Below are positions 25,038 through 32,749 of a stretch of DNA of 64,000 nucleotides, piece by piece. Where the stretch lies: NCBI GenBank assembly GCA_003149065.1, contig QGFZ01000002.1:682001-746000 (forward strand). The letters run 5' to 3'. This stretch comes from Ruminococcaceae bacterium R-25 (lineage in GTDB: Bacteria; Bacillota; Clostridia; Saccharofermentanales; Saccharofermentanaceae). Below the pieces are notes generated by a model. It worked only from the letters and a program-made list of their open reading frames with translations. It did not search any database and was not told where the DNA came from. Numbering within the stretch: the first letter of the stretch is position 1; each line of letters opens with the position of its first letter. The position numbers were made by a program, and so were the translations under genes.

Positions 25038-25712
25038 ATGACTGTTATTGCCGATATCAGGATATACAGATGTACTGTTGAAAATGTCACCGGAGTATGG
25101 CCGGAAGGATTTGCCAGTAAAGAGTTGAATGCCGTTGCCAGAAGAATCTGTATGAAGCTTAGAGAAAACAATTTCTCTATGGGAGACTTCAGTCATCTCT
25201 ACATCAATTTGAGCACATGTCTTGCTGAAGGAGAAGTTCAACCTGCAAACAAAAGTCCTGACAGGTATCACCCGTGGTACCGTTATTATGATGTCGGTAT
25301 CAGCCGGTCATTATATGACAGTCTTGAAACACCAGACTGCATCCCGGTTGTTTCCGGATTGATAGAAAAAGTCTTGAAAACACAATTCAGCACACCGGAG
25401 TTTGACGGAGAAAAGATCTCGGCTTGTGTTTCAGAAGCAGTCACACAAGGAGCTGACATGCTGATGAAGTTCAAGGAGAAGAGATCTTCACAAAGAAGAG
25501 CCGTCCTTTATTTGAGATATCTTGATAATTGCAAGCATTTCCCTTTGCTAAGGGTTTACGATAACGACGATAATATTGTCTTTGAAAGGGATCTTCCTGA
25601 ATCTCATACCTTGGATGACTATGGCCAGATCACCGTGAGTTCGAAAAAAGTTACCATAAGACCAAGGAAGAACAGCTGGACGGATGGTGAACCTATCGAG
25701 TTCATTCTATAA
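25038..25712 (+). CDS. Unknown protein in the restriction cargo cluster
   Basis: 224 aa from ATG 25038, preferred to a TTG six codons upstream because GGCGGAGA is spaced for it. No domain recognised. Visible traits: many aromatic residues near YHPWYRYYDVGISRSLYDS (about 76-94), a probable helical middle, then a beta-rich C-terminus (RVYDNDDNIVFERDLPES). Soluble, no signal peptide. An extended -10 (24954-24962) in the preceding gap could start an independent transcript. It sits between the HNH-like gene and an EamA transporter, so a defence-accessory role is possible but unproven. Confidence 0.65.
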   Translation: MTVIADIRIYRCTVENVTGVWPEGFASKELNAVARRICMKLRENNFSMGDFSHLYINLSTCLAEGEVQPANKSPDRYHPWYRYYDVGISRSLYDSLETPDCIPVVSGLIEKVLKTQFSTPEFDGEKISACVSEAVTQGADMLMKFKEKRSSQRRAVLYLRYLDNCKHFPLLRVYDNDDNIVFERDLPESHTLDDYGQITVSSKKVTIRPRKNSWTDGEPIEFIL

Positions 25713-25848
25713 ATCATCAGAAGTGCTGAGGGGTGAAATAGTTCTATATAATCAACAGTTTTATAGACGATGACAAATCGGGATTTATCTTAGAGATAAT
25801 TGATGGACGAGAATTACCAGAATATATGACAATGAATAAGGGGAAGAT

Positions 25849-26715
25849 ATGTGGCTGATCATGGCGGCTTTATCCGCGCTCTTTGCCGGACTTACGGCGA
25901 TACTTGCGAAATGCGGGATCAAAAAGACTGATTCAGACGTGGCGACTGCTCTGCGGACGGTCGTTGTACTCCTTTTTGCCTGGATCATGGTGTTTATCGT
26001 TGGCTCTGCTGGAACGATCACGGAAATATCGGCAAAATCTATCATCTTCTTAATTCTGTCCGGCTTTGCGACAGGAGCCTCGTGGATCTGCTATTTTAAA
26101 GCCCTGTCCGTCGGCGATGTGAACAAGGTCGTTCCCGTCGATAAATCCAGCACGGTTCTGACAGTGCTTATCGCAATCATCCTTTTCAGTGAGACAGAAC
26201 ATCTGGCGGTCAAGCTGATCGGTACTGCACTTCTTGCGGCAGGCGTGTTTCTGATGATCGAAAAGAAGAAAACTGAAGCAAAGGACACAAAGCGCACGTG
26301 GCTGCCCTACGCGATCGGTTCCGCTGTTTTTGCTGCCCTGACCTCTATTCTGGGAAAGATCGGCATAACGGATGTAGAATCAAATCTCGGGACGGCGATC
26401 CGTACTGGTGTTGTTCTTGTTATGGCTTGGCTGATCGTCTTCGTTAAAGGCAAAGGTGCTGAACTGAAAAATACTGATTCCAAAGAACTTGTATTCATAG
26501 CTCTGTCCGGGATTGCCACAGGCGCATCATGGCTCTGTTACTATTACTCCATACAGAACGGCGTCGTCAGCGTTGTCGTACCGATCGATAAGCTCAGCAT
26601 TATCGTTTCCGTCGCTTTTTCCTATTTCGTATTCAAAGAAAAGTTGAGCAGAAAGGCGCTTGCCGGGTTGATTCTGATTGTTGTCGGCACTTTGGCGATG
26701 GCGATCTGGGCATAG
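25849..26715 (+). CDS. EamA-family (DMT) transporter
   Basis: 288 aa with ten membrane segments in two repeated halves. Both contain the ATALRTVVVLLFAW / GTAIRTGVVLVMAW and SGFATGASWICYFKAL / SGIATGASWLCYYYSI blocks, showing internal duplication. Drug/metabolite transporter superfamily; substrate unknown. GGGGAAGAT precedes ATG 25849. Codon use is GC-richer than the neighbouring island genes, suggesting a different origin within the cargo. Confidence 0.88.
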   Translation: MWLIMAALSALFAGLTAILAKCGIKKTDSDVATALRTVVVLLFAWIMVFIVGSAGTITEISAKSIIFLILSGFATGASWICYFKALSVGDVNKVVPVDKSSTVLTVLIAIILFSETEHLAVKLIGTALLAAGVFLMIEKKKTEAKDTKRTWLPYAIGSAVFAALTSILGKIGITDVESNLGTAIRTGVVLVMAWLIVFVKGKGAELKNTDSKELVFIALSGIATGASWLCYYYSIQNGVVSVVVPIDKLSIIVSVAFSYFVFKEKLSRKALAGLILIVVGTLAMAIWA

Positions 26716-26857
26716 GAAACAAATAACGGCAAATTCAGATTTGTCGAGATGATCGTTAGAACATAATATCCTGAATATAATCGACCAAGACAGGCGTTCA
26801 ATTCCCCTCAGAAACGTGAATGGGTCTCATTTGAAAGACCTAGTCAAAAACAAACAG

Positions 26858-26893
26858 ATACCGCTTGATCTGAATGGATCGGGCGGTATTTTT
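26858..26893 (+). terminator. Terminator downstream of the EamA gene
   Basis: ATACCGC (26858-26864) pairs with GCGGTAT (26883-26889), with an inner GATC/GATC extension, then TTTTTG. Confidence 0.75.
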
Positions 26894-26897
26894 GTAA

Positions 26898-26906
26898 TGG
26901 TATAAT
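26898..26906 (+). promoter_or_regulatory. Extended -10 promoter for the HAD gene
   Basis: TGGTATAAT, 35 bp upstream of ATG 26941; no clear -35. Confidence 0.55.
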
Positions 26907-26940
26907 TGGATTGTCAGTAAGATAAATCAGAAGATAAATT

Positions 26941-27612
26941 ATGGAGAAAACAATGATCAAGGCTTTGTTTGTGGATTTTTATGGCACTGTTGTCCATGAA
27001 GATGGCGCAGTCATTAAGGTGATAACTCAGATGATCAAAGATACCGGTGACGGGTCTGACACATCTGAGATCGATTCTTTCTGGTGGACTGATTTCCAGA
27101 CGATGTTCCTTGATTCATTTGGCATTGCTTTTGAGACTCAAAGGGATCTTGAGAGGAAATCATTGGAACATACAATCGTAAAATTCCATTCTTCGGCAGA
27201 TGCTTCAAAGTTAAGTGACATGATGTTTGAACATTGGATGAGGCCGCCGATATTTGAAGAATCCAAAGAGTTTTTCAGTAAATGTCCTATCCCGGTCTAC
27301 ATTGTTTCCAACATTGATACATCTGACATTATGTGTGCAATTGAATACCATGGTCTTAATCCGGCCGGCGTTTTTACATCCGAGGATGCAAGATCATATA
27401 AACCTCGAAGGGAACTGTTTGAACTGGCACTTAGCAAAACCGGGCTTATGCCTGACGAAGTTATTCATATCGGTGATTCAATAAACAGTGATGTTAAAGG
27501 CGCTTCTGCTCTGGGGATCGGAACTTTGTGGCTTAACAGATTCGGAAAGGCTGTTCCGGAGGGTGTTACAGACATAAAAGATCTTCTTGAGTCATTAGCT
27601 GTTATCAGTTGA
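26941..27612 (+). CDS. HAD-family phosphatase
   Basis: 223 aa. HAD motifs: I DFYGTVVHEDG (DxYGT variant with nucleophile Asp), II VYIVSNID, III lysine in YKPRRELFE, IV HIGDSINSDVKGA. A helical cap lies between I and II, placing it in subfamily IA (YjjG/L-2-haloacid dehalogenase-like). Substrate unknown. Own extended -10 promoter and terminator, so an independent cassette inside the element. Confidence 0.85.
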   Translation: MEKTMIKALFVDFYGTVVHEDGAVIKVITQMIKDTGDGSDTSEIDSFWWTDFQTMFLDSFGIAFETQRDLERKSLEHTIVKFHSSADASKLSDMMFEHWMRPPIFEESKEFFSKCPIPVYIVSNIDTSDIMCAIEYHGLNPAGVFTSEDARSYKPRRELFELALSKTGLMPDEVIHIGDSINSDVKGASALGIGTLWLNRFGKAVPEGVTDIKDLLESLAVIS

Positions 27613-27638
27613 TCTAATCCCGAATATAACCTACTAAG

Positions 27639-27662
27639 CTCCCGAGATAATCGGGAGTTTTT
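27639..27662 (+). terminator. Terminator downstream of the HAD gene
   Basis: CTCCCGA (27639-27645) / TCGGGAG (27651-27657), then TTTTTA. Confidence 0.88.
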
Positions 27663-27680
27663 AATTGCAAAACAAAATTT

Positions 27681-27717
27681 ATTATAGGTTGAATTATAGC
27701 TACAATCTAACTATAAT
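27681..27717 (+). promoter_or_regulatory. Promoter and likely autoregulatory operator of the Phd-like antitoxin
   Basis: TTGAAT (27689-27694), exact 17-bp spacer, TATAAT (27712-27717). An imperfect inverted repeat (ATTATAGGTTGAAT at 27681-27694 against ATCTAACTATAAT at 27705-27717) spans both hexamers. That is where a Phd/YefM antitoxin would bind to repress itself. Confidence 0.75.
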
Positions 27718-27739
27718 ATCTAGCAAGGAGGTAAGAAAT

Positions 27740-27958
27740 ATGTTGATCAGTACCGATACTTTAATATCAATAACGGAAGCAAATCAGAATTTTTCAAAGG
27801 TTGCCAGGCTTGTAGATGAGAAGGGTGCAGCTGTAATCATGAAGAATAATGCACCCAAGTATATTGTGATAGAGTTCAGTAAAATACCTGAAAGCGCAGA
27901 AGTAGCCGATAAAGCAGCTGTAACTTTAGCAAAGAAGTTGATCAGTGACAAAAAGTAA
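27740..27958 (+). CDS. Phd/YefM-family antitoxin, orphan
   Basis: 72 aa from ATG 27740 with AAGGAGG correctly spaced. ISITEANQNFSKVARLVDEKGAAVIM and PKYIVIEF match the Phd/YefM DNA-binding fold. The C-terminus, where a toxin would be wrapped, is short (KAAVTLAKKLISDKK). No RelE, YoeB or Doc-type toxin frame follows: the next 505 bp are non-coding. It could be a solitary transcriptional regulator or a remnant of a toxin-antitoxin pair. Confidence 0.85.
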   Translation: MLISTDTLISITEANQNFSKVARLVDEKGAAVIMKNNAPKYIVIEFSKIPESAEVADKAAVTLAKKLISDKK

Positions 27959-27975
27959 ACCTATATCAAAATAGT

Positions 27976-27999
27976 CGTCACATCATCACAGTCGTCACA
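27976..27999. repeat. Right copy of the 24-bp inverted repeat
   Basis: Exact reverse complement of 17863-17886, here in non-coding DNA just after the antitoxin gene. Confidence 0.7.
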
Positions 28000-28052
28000 G
28001 AATTGTTCCTTCAAGTAGAAAAGTAATCACTCAAGATAATGAGACCGGCAAT

Positions 28053-28114
28053 TACGAGTTGAGAACAGTGGCATTCAAAACTCTACGAGTTTAGAACACC
28101 ACCATTCACAACTC
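28053..28114. repeat. Two tandem 31-bp direct repeats (iteron-like)
   Basis: Each unit begins TACGAGTT, continues through AGAACA and CATTCA, and ends AACTC. The units are 28053-28083 and 28084-28114, with a few mismatches. A third partial unit (TAC) follows. Located with the 24-bp repeat in the non-coding span before the integrase. Binding sites for RepA-like or integrase proteins are plausible. Confidence 0.75.
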
Positions 28115-28168
28115 TACATTAGTGCGCGTTTCTATTCTTCCGCGCTACCGCTTGGATTGCCACCCACA

Positions 28169-28194
28169 ACTTGAGAGGACGTTACCTCTCAAGT
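28169..28194. repeat. Perfect 10-bp hairpin in the pre-integrase region
   Basis: ACTTGAGAGG / CCTCTCAAGT around ACGTTA, followed by a GC-rich stretch and another hairpin CTTTTAG/CTAAAAG near 28259-28278. The whole 27959-28463 span has no credible gene and may be an origin or integrase control region. Confidence 0.65.
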
Positions 28195-28463
28195 CGCGGC
28201 TGGCGGGACCTGGAATTGAATATTTAGACCGCAGGCTATGGCCCGCCCGCGCGGCTTTTCTTTTAGCTAAGCCTAAAAGAGACTCACAGATGTTAGAAAG
28301 GATAGATAGGGGTGTGGGGAAAGGAAGGGAAACGCTAATTTACACGCACGCGTAATACGGAAAGAATATATGTACGCAAATGTCAAATGAGGGACATTAA
28401 TAGGACATGGTGCGAGTTATACTTAAGCAAATAGTTATTTGAAGATGGATAGGAGGGATAGTA

Positions 28464-29648
28464 ATGCATATACAGAAAAGACAAGGAACATATAGAATTA
28501 CTGTTAGTTGTGGTCGAGATGAATCAGGAAAGCAAATACTATGCACAACTACTTTTGCTCCGCCTAAGGGACTAACTGAGAAGCAAGAGAAAAAGGCTCT
28601 CTATGAGTTTGCTGATAAATATGAGCGCAAGATCAAGGGCGGTGCTTCTGCAAATTATAGCAAGATGACTTTCAAGTCATTTTGTCTAGATTACTATTAT
28701 AAAAACCATCTTGAGACTTTAAAGCCTAAGACAGCAAATGGTTATCGAGCCGTTATTGAATCTCGTCTTATTCCGTATTTCGGTAATATGAGAATTAAGA
28801 ACATTACACCTTTAGATGTTCGTGGGTGGATGGCAAGTTTAGAGAGAAAAGACGGGAAAGATAAAGATCTTTCCCGCAATAGTACCGGAAGTTGGTTTAG
28901 GACCTTATCCGCTATTTTAGGAAAAGCTTATGAGTGGGAGATAATAGATGAAAATCCGTGTAAACGAGTAAAATCGCCTACTAATACTCAACCTGATGTA
29001 GAAGCACTACAGCTTTCTGAAGTACAAACTATATGTGATAAGCTCCCGGAATATGATGACATTAGAGCCAGAACTTTCATTATGCTGATCTTGAATACAG
29101 GTATAAGAGAAGCTGAAGCAGCTGGGTTGGAATGGCGAGATATAGATTTCGATGATGGTGTAATATCGATAAGAAGAACATCACAGTATATTCCCGGTCG
29201 TGGAATGGTTGAAAGCACTCCTAAAAGTAAAACATCAGTTCGAGATATACCGATATCTCAGGATATGGTTAATGAGCTGGTCAAATATAAGATCTGGCAG
29301 AGGAAAGTGATAAAAGACCTGGGATCCGTGTATGAGGGTAATCCCGGTGAGGAAGCTCGGTTGTTTACATCGTGGAACGGGAAACCAATTTTCGATAGTA
29401 CTTTAAGAAAATGGCTGACAAAGTTTTTGAAATGGTGTGATCTGCCAAGAGTTACAGTTCATGGATTGCGACATACTTTTGCCAGCTTATTGATTGCAAA
29501 TGGAACGGATGCAAGAACGACAGCGGCACTTTTAGGACACAGTTCTCCGGCTCTTGTTATGAATGTATATGCCAACCCTCAAGACGAAGCAAAGGCGAGA
29601 GCGGTCGACAGTTTGAGTGGCTTAATTAAACGAAGAAAAAAGAGGTGA
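28464..29648 (+). CDS. Tyrosine site-specific integrase
   Basis: 394 aa, Tn916/phage-type integrase that drives the element's integration and excision. It has an N-terminal arm-binding AP2-like domain (IQKRQGTYRITVSCGRDESG), then a core-binding SAM-like domain (PKTANGYRAVIESRLIPYFG). The catalytic domain has Arg I in NTGIREAEAAGLEW, the HGLRHTFASLL box, the LLGHSS block and the nucleophile Tyr in VMNVYANP. All catalytic residues are present. AGGAGGG precedes ATG 28464. It lies beside attR, reading toward it; the stop abuts the right 27-bp direct repeat. Confidence 0.95.
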   Translation: MHIQKRQGTYRITVSCGRDESGKQILCTTTFAPPKGLTEKQEKKALYEFADKYERKIKGGASANYSKMTFKSFCLDYYYKNHLETLKPKTANGYRAVIESRLIPYFGNMRIKNITPLDVRGWMASLERKDGKDKDLSRNSTGSWFRTLSAILGKAYEWEIIDENPCKRVKSPTNTQPDVEALQLSEVQTICDKLPEYDDIRARTFIMLILNTGIREAEAAGLEWRDIDFDDGVISIRRTSQYIPGRGMVESTPKSKTSVRDIPISQDMVNELVKYKIWQRKVIKDLGSVYEGNPGEEARLFTSWNGKPIFDSTLRKWLTKFLKWCDLPRVTVHGLRHTFASLLIANGTDARTTAALLGHSSPALVMNVYANPQDEAKARAVDSLSGLIKRRKKR

Positions 29649-29649
29649 A

Positions 29650-29676
29650 TTTGGTTAACGTTTGGTTAACGTTTTT
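29650..29676. repeat. Right copy of the 27-bp terminal direct repeat
   Basis: Identical to 17454-17480, same orientation, beginning 1 bp after the integrase stop. Confidence 0.75.
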
Positions 29677-29788
29677 CCAAAAAGATACAAAAAAGTGCGT
29701 GAACATATGTTCGGATAACGCCCCGCAAACCCAATAAAATCAAGGCTTTGCGTTAGTTTTTGAAAAGTTATAAATTGTGGGGGAATCC

Positions 29789-29834
29789 ATTTGTAATCAG
29801 CAGGTCGTGGGTTCGAGTCCCACAAATGGCTCCA
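29789..29834 (+). repeat. attR: 46-bp tRNA-Thr 3' fragment
   Basis: Exact copy of 17325-17370. No 5' half of a tRNA precedes it, so it is an attachment scar, not a functional tRNA. Confidence 0.93.
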
Positions 29835-29838
29835 TAAA

Positions 29839-29873
29839 GAAAACCCCGTAAACAATGCGTTTGCGGGGCTTTT
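29839..29873 (+). terminator. tRNA-derived terminator after attR
   Basis: AAAACCCCGTAAAC / GTTTGCGGGGCTTTT-type stem around AATGC. It is likely the original chromosomal tRNA-Thr terminator displaced by the insertion. Confidence 0.75.
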
Positions 29874-29989
29874 ACATTTCTTGAGGTTTGATTAAAGCAT
29901 TTTTCTTAAGTGCTTTTTGTTGTTTATTTGTTGCTTATGGACCGCTCTATTTGTTTTTAACATTCGAAATTTCAACTGCCATGCTATAG

Positions 29990-30132
29990 TAGCTTTAAAT
30001 GCCTTTGAGATTTATTCTGTATTTCCTGGTGATTTCAGAAGCAAAGATGAGATTAAATCGACCATCGAAAATAGTAAAAGCAACCATCAATGAGCATGAT
30101 ATAATGATTGTATCTAGGGAATATCTTGGATC
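29990..30132 (+). pseudogene. 3' fragment of the HNH-like gene (duplicate of 24847-24987)
   Basis: The last 33 codons of the 24135-24950 gene, its stop (TGA 30091-30093), and about 40 bp of downstream DNA, including the extended -10, are repeated here at roughly 90 percent identity. Upstream sequence diverges abruptly at 29990. No start codon or N-terminal domain is present, so it is a remnant. Confidence 0.85.
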
Positions 30133-30335
30133 GTAAAATTTTAGGATTTTGGTGACCGGCTTATTGTCAGGAGACGAATATGAACGGGGAATTGTACCAT
30201 ATAGCAAGAATCGTAAATTGTTAAATAACCGCTCGCGCAAAATCGTATAAGAAAGCTTTATCGCAAATAACATAGTTCAAAAACCGTTCAGTGCATCAAC
30301 TCGAATATGTTTTTCATTTAATGGGGATAAGACCA
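30133..30335. other. Spacer between pseudogene fragment and zinc-ribbon gene
   Basis: Holds a 14-codon frame (30180-30224, MNGELYHIARIVN then stop) with CAGGAG upstream, which looks like the start of a truncated gene. Otherwise nothing recognised. Confidence 0.35.
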
Positions 30336-31178
30336 ATGAGAGAATTAGTCAGGTATACATGTGCGACTTGCGGCGGCGCTCTGATCGTTAACAGAAGCGA
30401 AGAAGTATTTAAGTGCCCTTTCTGCGGAAATGGTTTCGATGCTGCCCAAATGCATAAAAGAGAGATCCTGAATGATGCGGAAACAAACATGAAGCAAATG
30501 GAGTTCAATGCCGCCAAAGATAAGTTTGATTCCATTCTGAAAAGTGAACCACAGGATTTCGATGCTCTTAAGGGTATTGTGCTCTGCGCGGGAAAACTCA
30601 GAAGTCTCGAATCTTTCCAGTCGATGGACAGGATTAGGTCCTGTGAGTGGACGGGCATGGTTAATGAGCTGACTGATGTAAAGAAGCGCGCAAAGGAAGA
30701 AGATGTTCCATTTTTCACAAGGATCGGAGAACTGCTTGTTACCATAGAAGAACAGACCAGGCTCCAAAGTGAGCTGACTAATGCAGAAAATAAATCCAAG
30801 AATGAGATTGCAAAACAAAATCAGACAGAGGAAAGCGGTCGTGGATTACTGTACTTTTTTATGTTCCTGTTTATACTGTTGACTCTGGGAGTTTTCGTAA
30901 GCGGTACCCCCGTGTCTGGCATATATTGTGGCCTAGGATGTGCTGTTTTATTTATAATTATTGTAGTACTGGTCAAGGTGACGGGACATTTTGGTAGTAA
31001 TTCCCATATAAAGAAAATGTATTACATCAGGAAAGAGTTAATTGAAACCAGAAAAAAGCTCGATGAGATTGAGAATAAGTATGACAACTATTACCGTGAG
31101 TTATTGTTGATGGATCATTCCGGCTCGGATAAGCAGGCACCGGTGTACAGCTCGCTTCAGGATTATTCAGAGGAATAA
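30336..31178 (+). CDS. Zinc-ribbon membrane protein, first of two paralogues
   Basis: 280 aa from ATG 30336 (GGGGAT upstream; two in-frame ATGs further 5' have no better site). The N-terminal zinc ribbon is TCATCGGALIV ... FKCPFCGNGFD. A helical region resembling a TPR-like repeat (MEFNAAKDKFDSIL ... DFDALKGIVLCAGKL) follows. A coil and two membrane segments (about residues 169-190 and 194-214) come next, then a C-terminal coiled coil. The helical block is shared with the next gene, 4 bp downstream, showing tandem duplication. Function unknown. Confidence 0.75.
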   Translation: MRELVRYTCATCGGALIVNRSEEVFKCPFCGNGFDAAQMHKREILNDAETNMKQMEFNAAKDKFDSILKSEPQDFDALKGIVLCAGKLRSLESFQSMDRIRSCEWTGMVNELTDVKKRAKEEDVPFFTRIGELLVTIEEQTRLQSELTNAENKSKNEIAKQNQTEESGRGLLYFFMFLFILLTLGVFVSGTPVSGIYCGLGCAVLFIIIVVLVKVTGHFGSNSHIKKMYYIRKELIETRKKLDEIENKYDNYYRELLLMDHSGSDKQAPVYSSLQDYSEE

Positions 31179-31182
31179 GGAT

Positions 31183-31848
31183 ATGGATAACAGTATCAAG
31201 GTGATTTGCACTCAATGCGGTGCTGAACTGCTCCCTGACAAGGAGAATAAGATCTACAGATGCACTCACTGTGGCGTGGCGTATGGAAGCTCGGTCATCT
31301 TTGACAGGGATGCTGCATCCAAGGCCAGAAAATCCTTAGCGATTGGAGAATTTAATGATGCAGACATATGGTACAAATGTATTCTTATGACATGCTCCTA
31401 CGATTTTGAAGCATTGCGGGGACGCATCCTTTGCGCGGGCAAATGGAAATCTTTTAACGATGTTGAGGATCCTTCCGCTTTATCAACAGTCAGGATCAAG
31501 AATGTCAGAGAACGTGCCGAAGAAGGTAAGCTCCGCGCATGGGAGAAAGACAAAGAGTTTTTTTCACTTTGCATAAAGCTTATCAACACGTTTGAACTCC
31601 TTTGGAAGAAAGAGACGGAGATCAAGCCTGTTAAACAAAAATGGGAGCATTACAAGAGATACCAGGATATTTTTGCTGAATATAATGTTTACGAGCCGTT
31701 ATTAAGTTATTCTGCAACCCAATCTACAGCTAAAGACCTCGACAGAAAGCTTAAACCGCTTATCGAAGAAAGAGACAAGATCAAAAAAGACCTTTTTAAA
31801 GTGCGCAAGGCTATAACAGATTTTGAGAACAACAGAGGAAAAAGTTAA
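31183..31848 (+). CDS. Zinc-ribbon protein, second paralogue
   Basis: 221 aa. ICTQCGAELLP ... YRCTHCGVAYG is the N-terminal zinc ribbon. GEFNDADIWYKCILMTCSYDFEALRGRILCAGKW mirrors the helical repeat of the upstream gene. Unlike that gene it lacks membrane segments and ends in a long charged coiled coil (about residues 145-215). Starts 4 bp after the upstream stop, so co-translated. Probably a soluble partner of the membrane paralogue; inference only. Confidence 0.75.
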   Translation: MDNSIKVICTQCGAELLPDKENKIYRCTHCGVAYGSSVIFDRDAASKARKSLAIGEFNDADIWYKCILMTCSYDFEALRGRILCAGKWKSFNDVEDPSALSTVRIKNVRERAEEGKLRAWEKDKEFFSLCIKLINTFELLWKKETEIKPVKQKWEHYKRYQDIFAEYNVYEPLLSYSATQSTAKDLDRKLKPLIEERDKIKKDLFKVRKAITDFENNRGKS

Positions 31849-31969
31849 CGAATGATAGTCATCTAGCAACATGCTCAATAACGCCATATTGTTTTGTTGT
31901 GAAGAAAAAGACGGTTTTCTGAAGTAAATACATAGTGTCTATATTAATTGATTTCAGAGGGGCAGGATT

Positions 31970-32749
31970 ATGGATAACACTTTAGTTTATTCGATAATCA
32001 CTACGGTCAGTGCTATCGCATTTCTTGTGGGAACAGTCCTGTTGATCGTATCGATAGTTTTCACTGCAAAGGGTAAAAAACCATTTGTTGCAGGAATCAT
32101 TTGCGGCGCTTTGATCGGTTTTTGCGGAATGATTTTTTTCGTATACGGATTATTTGGACAGCTTATAATCGGAATAAACACTATGGTCAGCAATATACCT
32201 GCAGTGACAGAGTTTACTCCTGCCGAAGGCTCTAGACCAATCTCTGGGACGTTTAAGATCGATGGAGATGAAGTCACGCTTCCTTGTACCGTTGATGATC
32301 TGACTAAATTGGGGTACGACACGGATTACGAGTATTTCGACGGATATATTATGCTGTGGATATTTGGCAGCGATAATACGCATTACGATGCTCCGCAGTT
32401 CTTTGTGTATTTAGACAGAAGCTACGGTTATGACAGCTATGCCCATACAAGAGGTTTTGACCAGGTCGCTGCTGTAAAAATCAGAAATGATATGGGAATC
32501 GGGTTTGAACTGAATGACATTGCATTCGGTATGACTAAAGAAGATTTTATCGCGCAATACGGAACTCCTGCTTATGAGATCGATAATTCGTTCTATGGCG
32601 ATAGCCTCTATTATCTTGGCGATAACGGTGTCATCTACAGGCTTAATTTCGGAAGTGTTGATGGGAATGGGAATCTTGTACTTGTTGGGGTTATGGTTGG
32701 AACTTCTGAATACATGGAGCGGGAGATGACGGGTCTTTATCATATCTGA
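31970..32749 (+). CDS. Hypothetical membrane-anchored protein
   Basis: 259 aa. Two membrane segments (about residues 7-30 and 40-65) precede an extracytoplasmic beta-rich domain. That domain includes FKIDGDEVTLPCTVDDLTKLGYDTD (a polar/aromatic motif found in some Clostridia lipoproteins) and MTKEDFIAQYGTPAYE. No catalytic site recognised. Its stop codon (32747-32749) overlaps the start of the third att-like sequence, so the insertion boundary fixed its end. AGGGGCAGG-type ribosome binding site. Confidence 0.65.
   Translation: MDNTLVYSIITTVSAIAFLVGTVLLIVSIVFTAKGKKPFVAGIICGALIGFCGMIFFVYGLFGQLIIGINTMVSNIPAVTEFTPAEGSRPISGTFKIDGDEVTLPCTVDDLTKLGYDTDYEYFDGYIMLWIFGSDNTHYDAPQFFVYLDRSYGYDSYAHTRGFDQVAAVKIRNDMGIGFELNDIAFGMTKEDFIAQYGTPAYEIDNSFYGDSLYYLGDNGVIYRLNFGSVDGNGNLVLVGVMVGTSEYMEREMTGLYHI

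Larger units (their letters stand above)
17325..29834. mobile_element. Integrative mobilizable element inserted in tRNA-Thr
   Basis: About 12.46 kb (att to att) bounded by 46-bp direct repeats. It carries an excisionase, RepA-like ATPase, MobA relaxase and MobC accessory on the minus strand at the left, a probable oriT, cargo on the plus strand, and a tyrosine integrase beside attR. No type IV secretion genes are present, so it would need a helper conjugative element (IME rather than ICE). Both ends carry the same 27-bp direct repeat as putative integrase arm sites. Cargo includes a MmeI-like restriction-modification enzyme, consistent with a defence-carrying element. Codon use of the cargo is AT-richer than flanking core genes. 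Confidence 0.9.

Noticed and set aside
28053-28114. A CRISPR array
   Set aside because: The 31-bp units are directly adjacent with no unique spacers, and there are no cas genes in the window.
28122-28355. A 77-codon plus-strand frame before the integrase
   Set aside because: No ribosome binding site, Arg/Pro-rich composition, and it covers the hairpin and GC-rich repeats of a non-coding region.
29789-29834. A second tRNA-Thr gene
   Set aside because: Only the 3' 46 bp are present; the D arm and 5' acceptor strand are missing, so it is attR.
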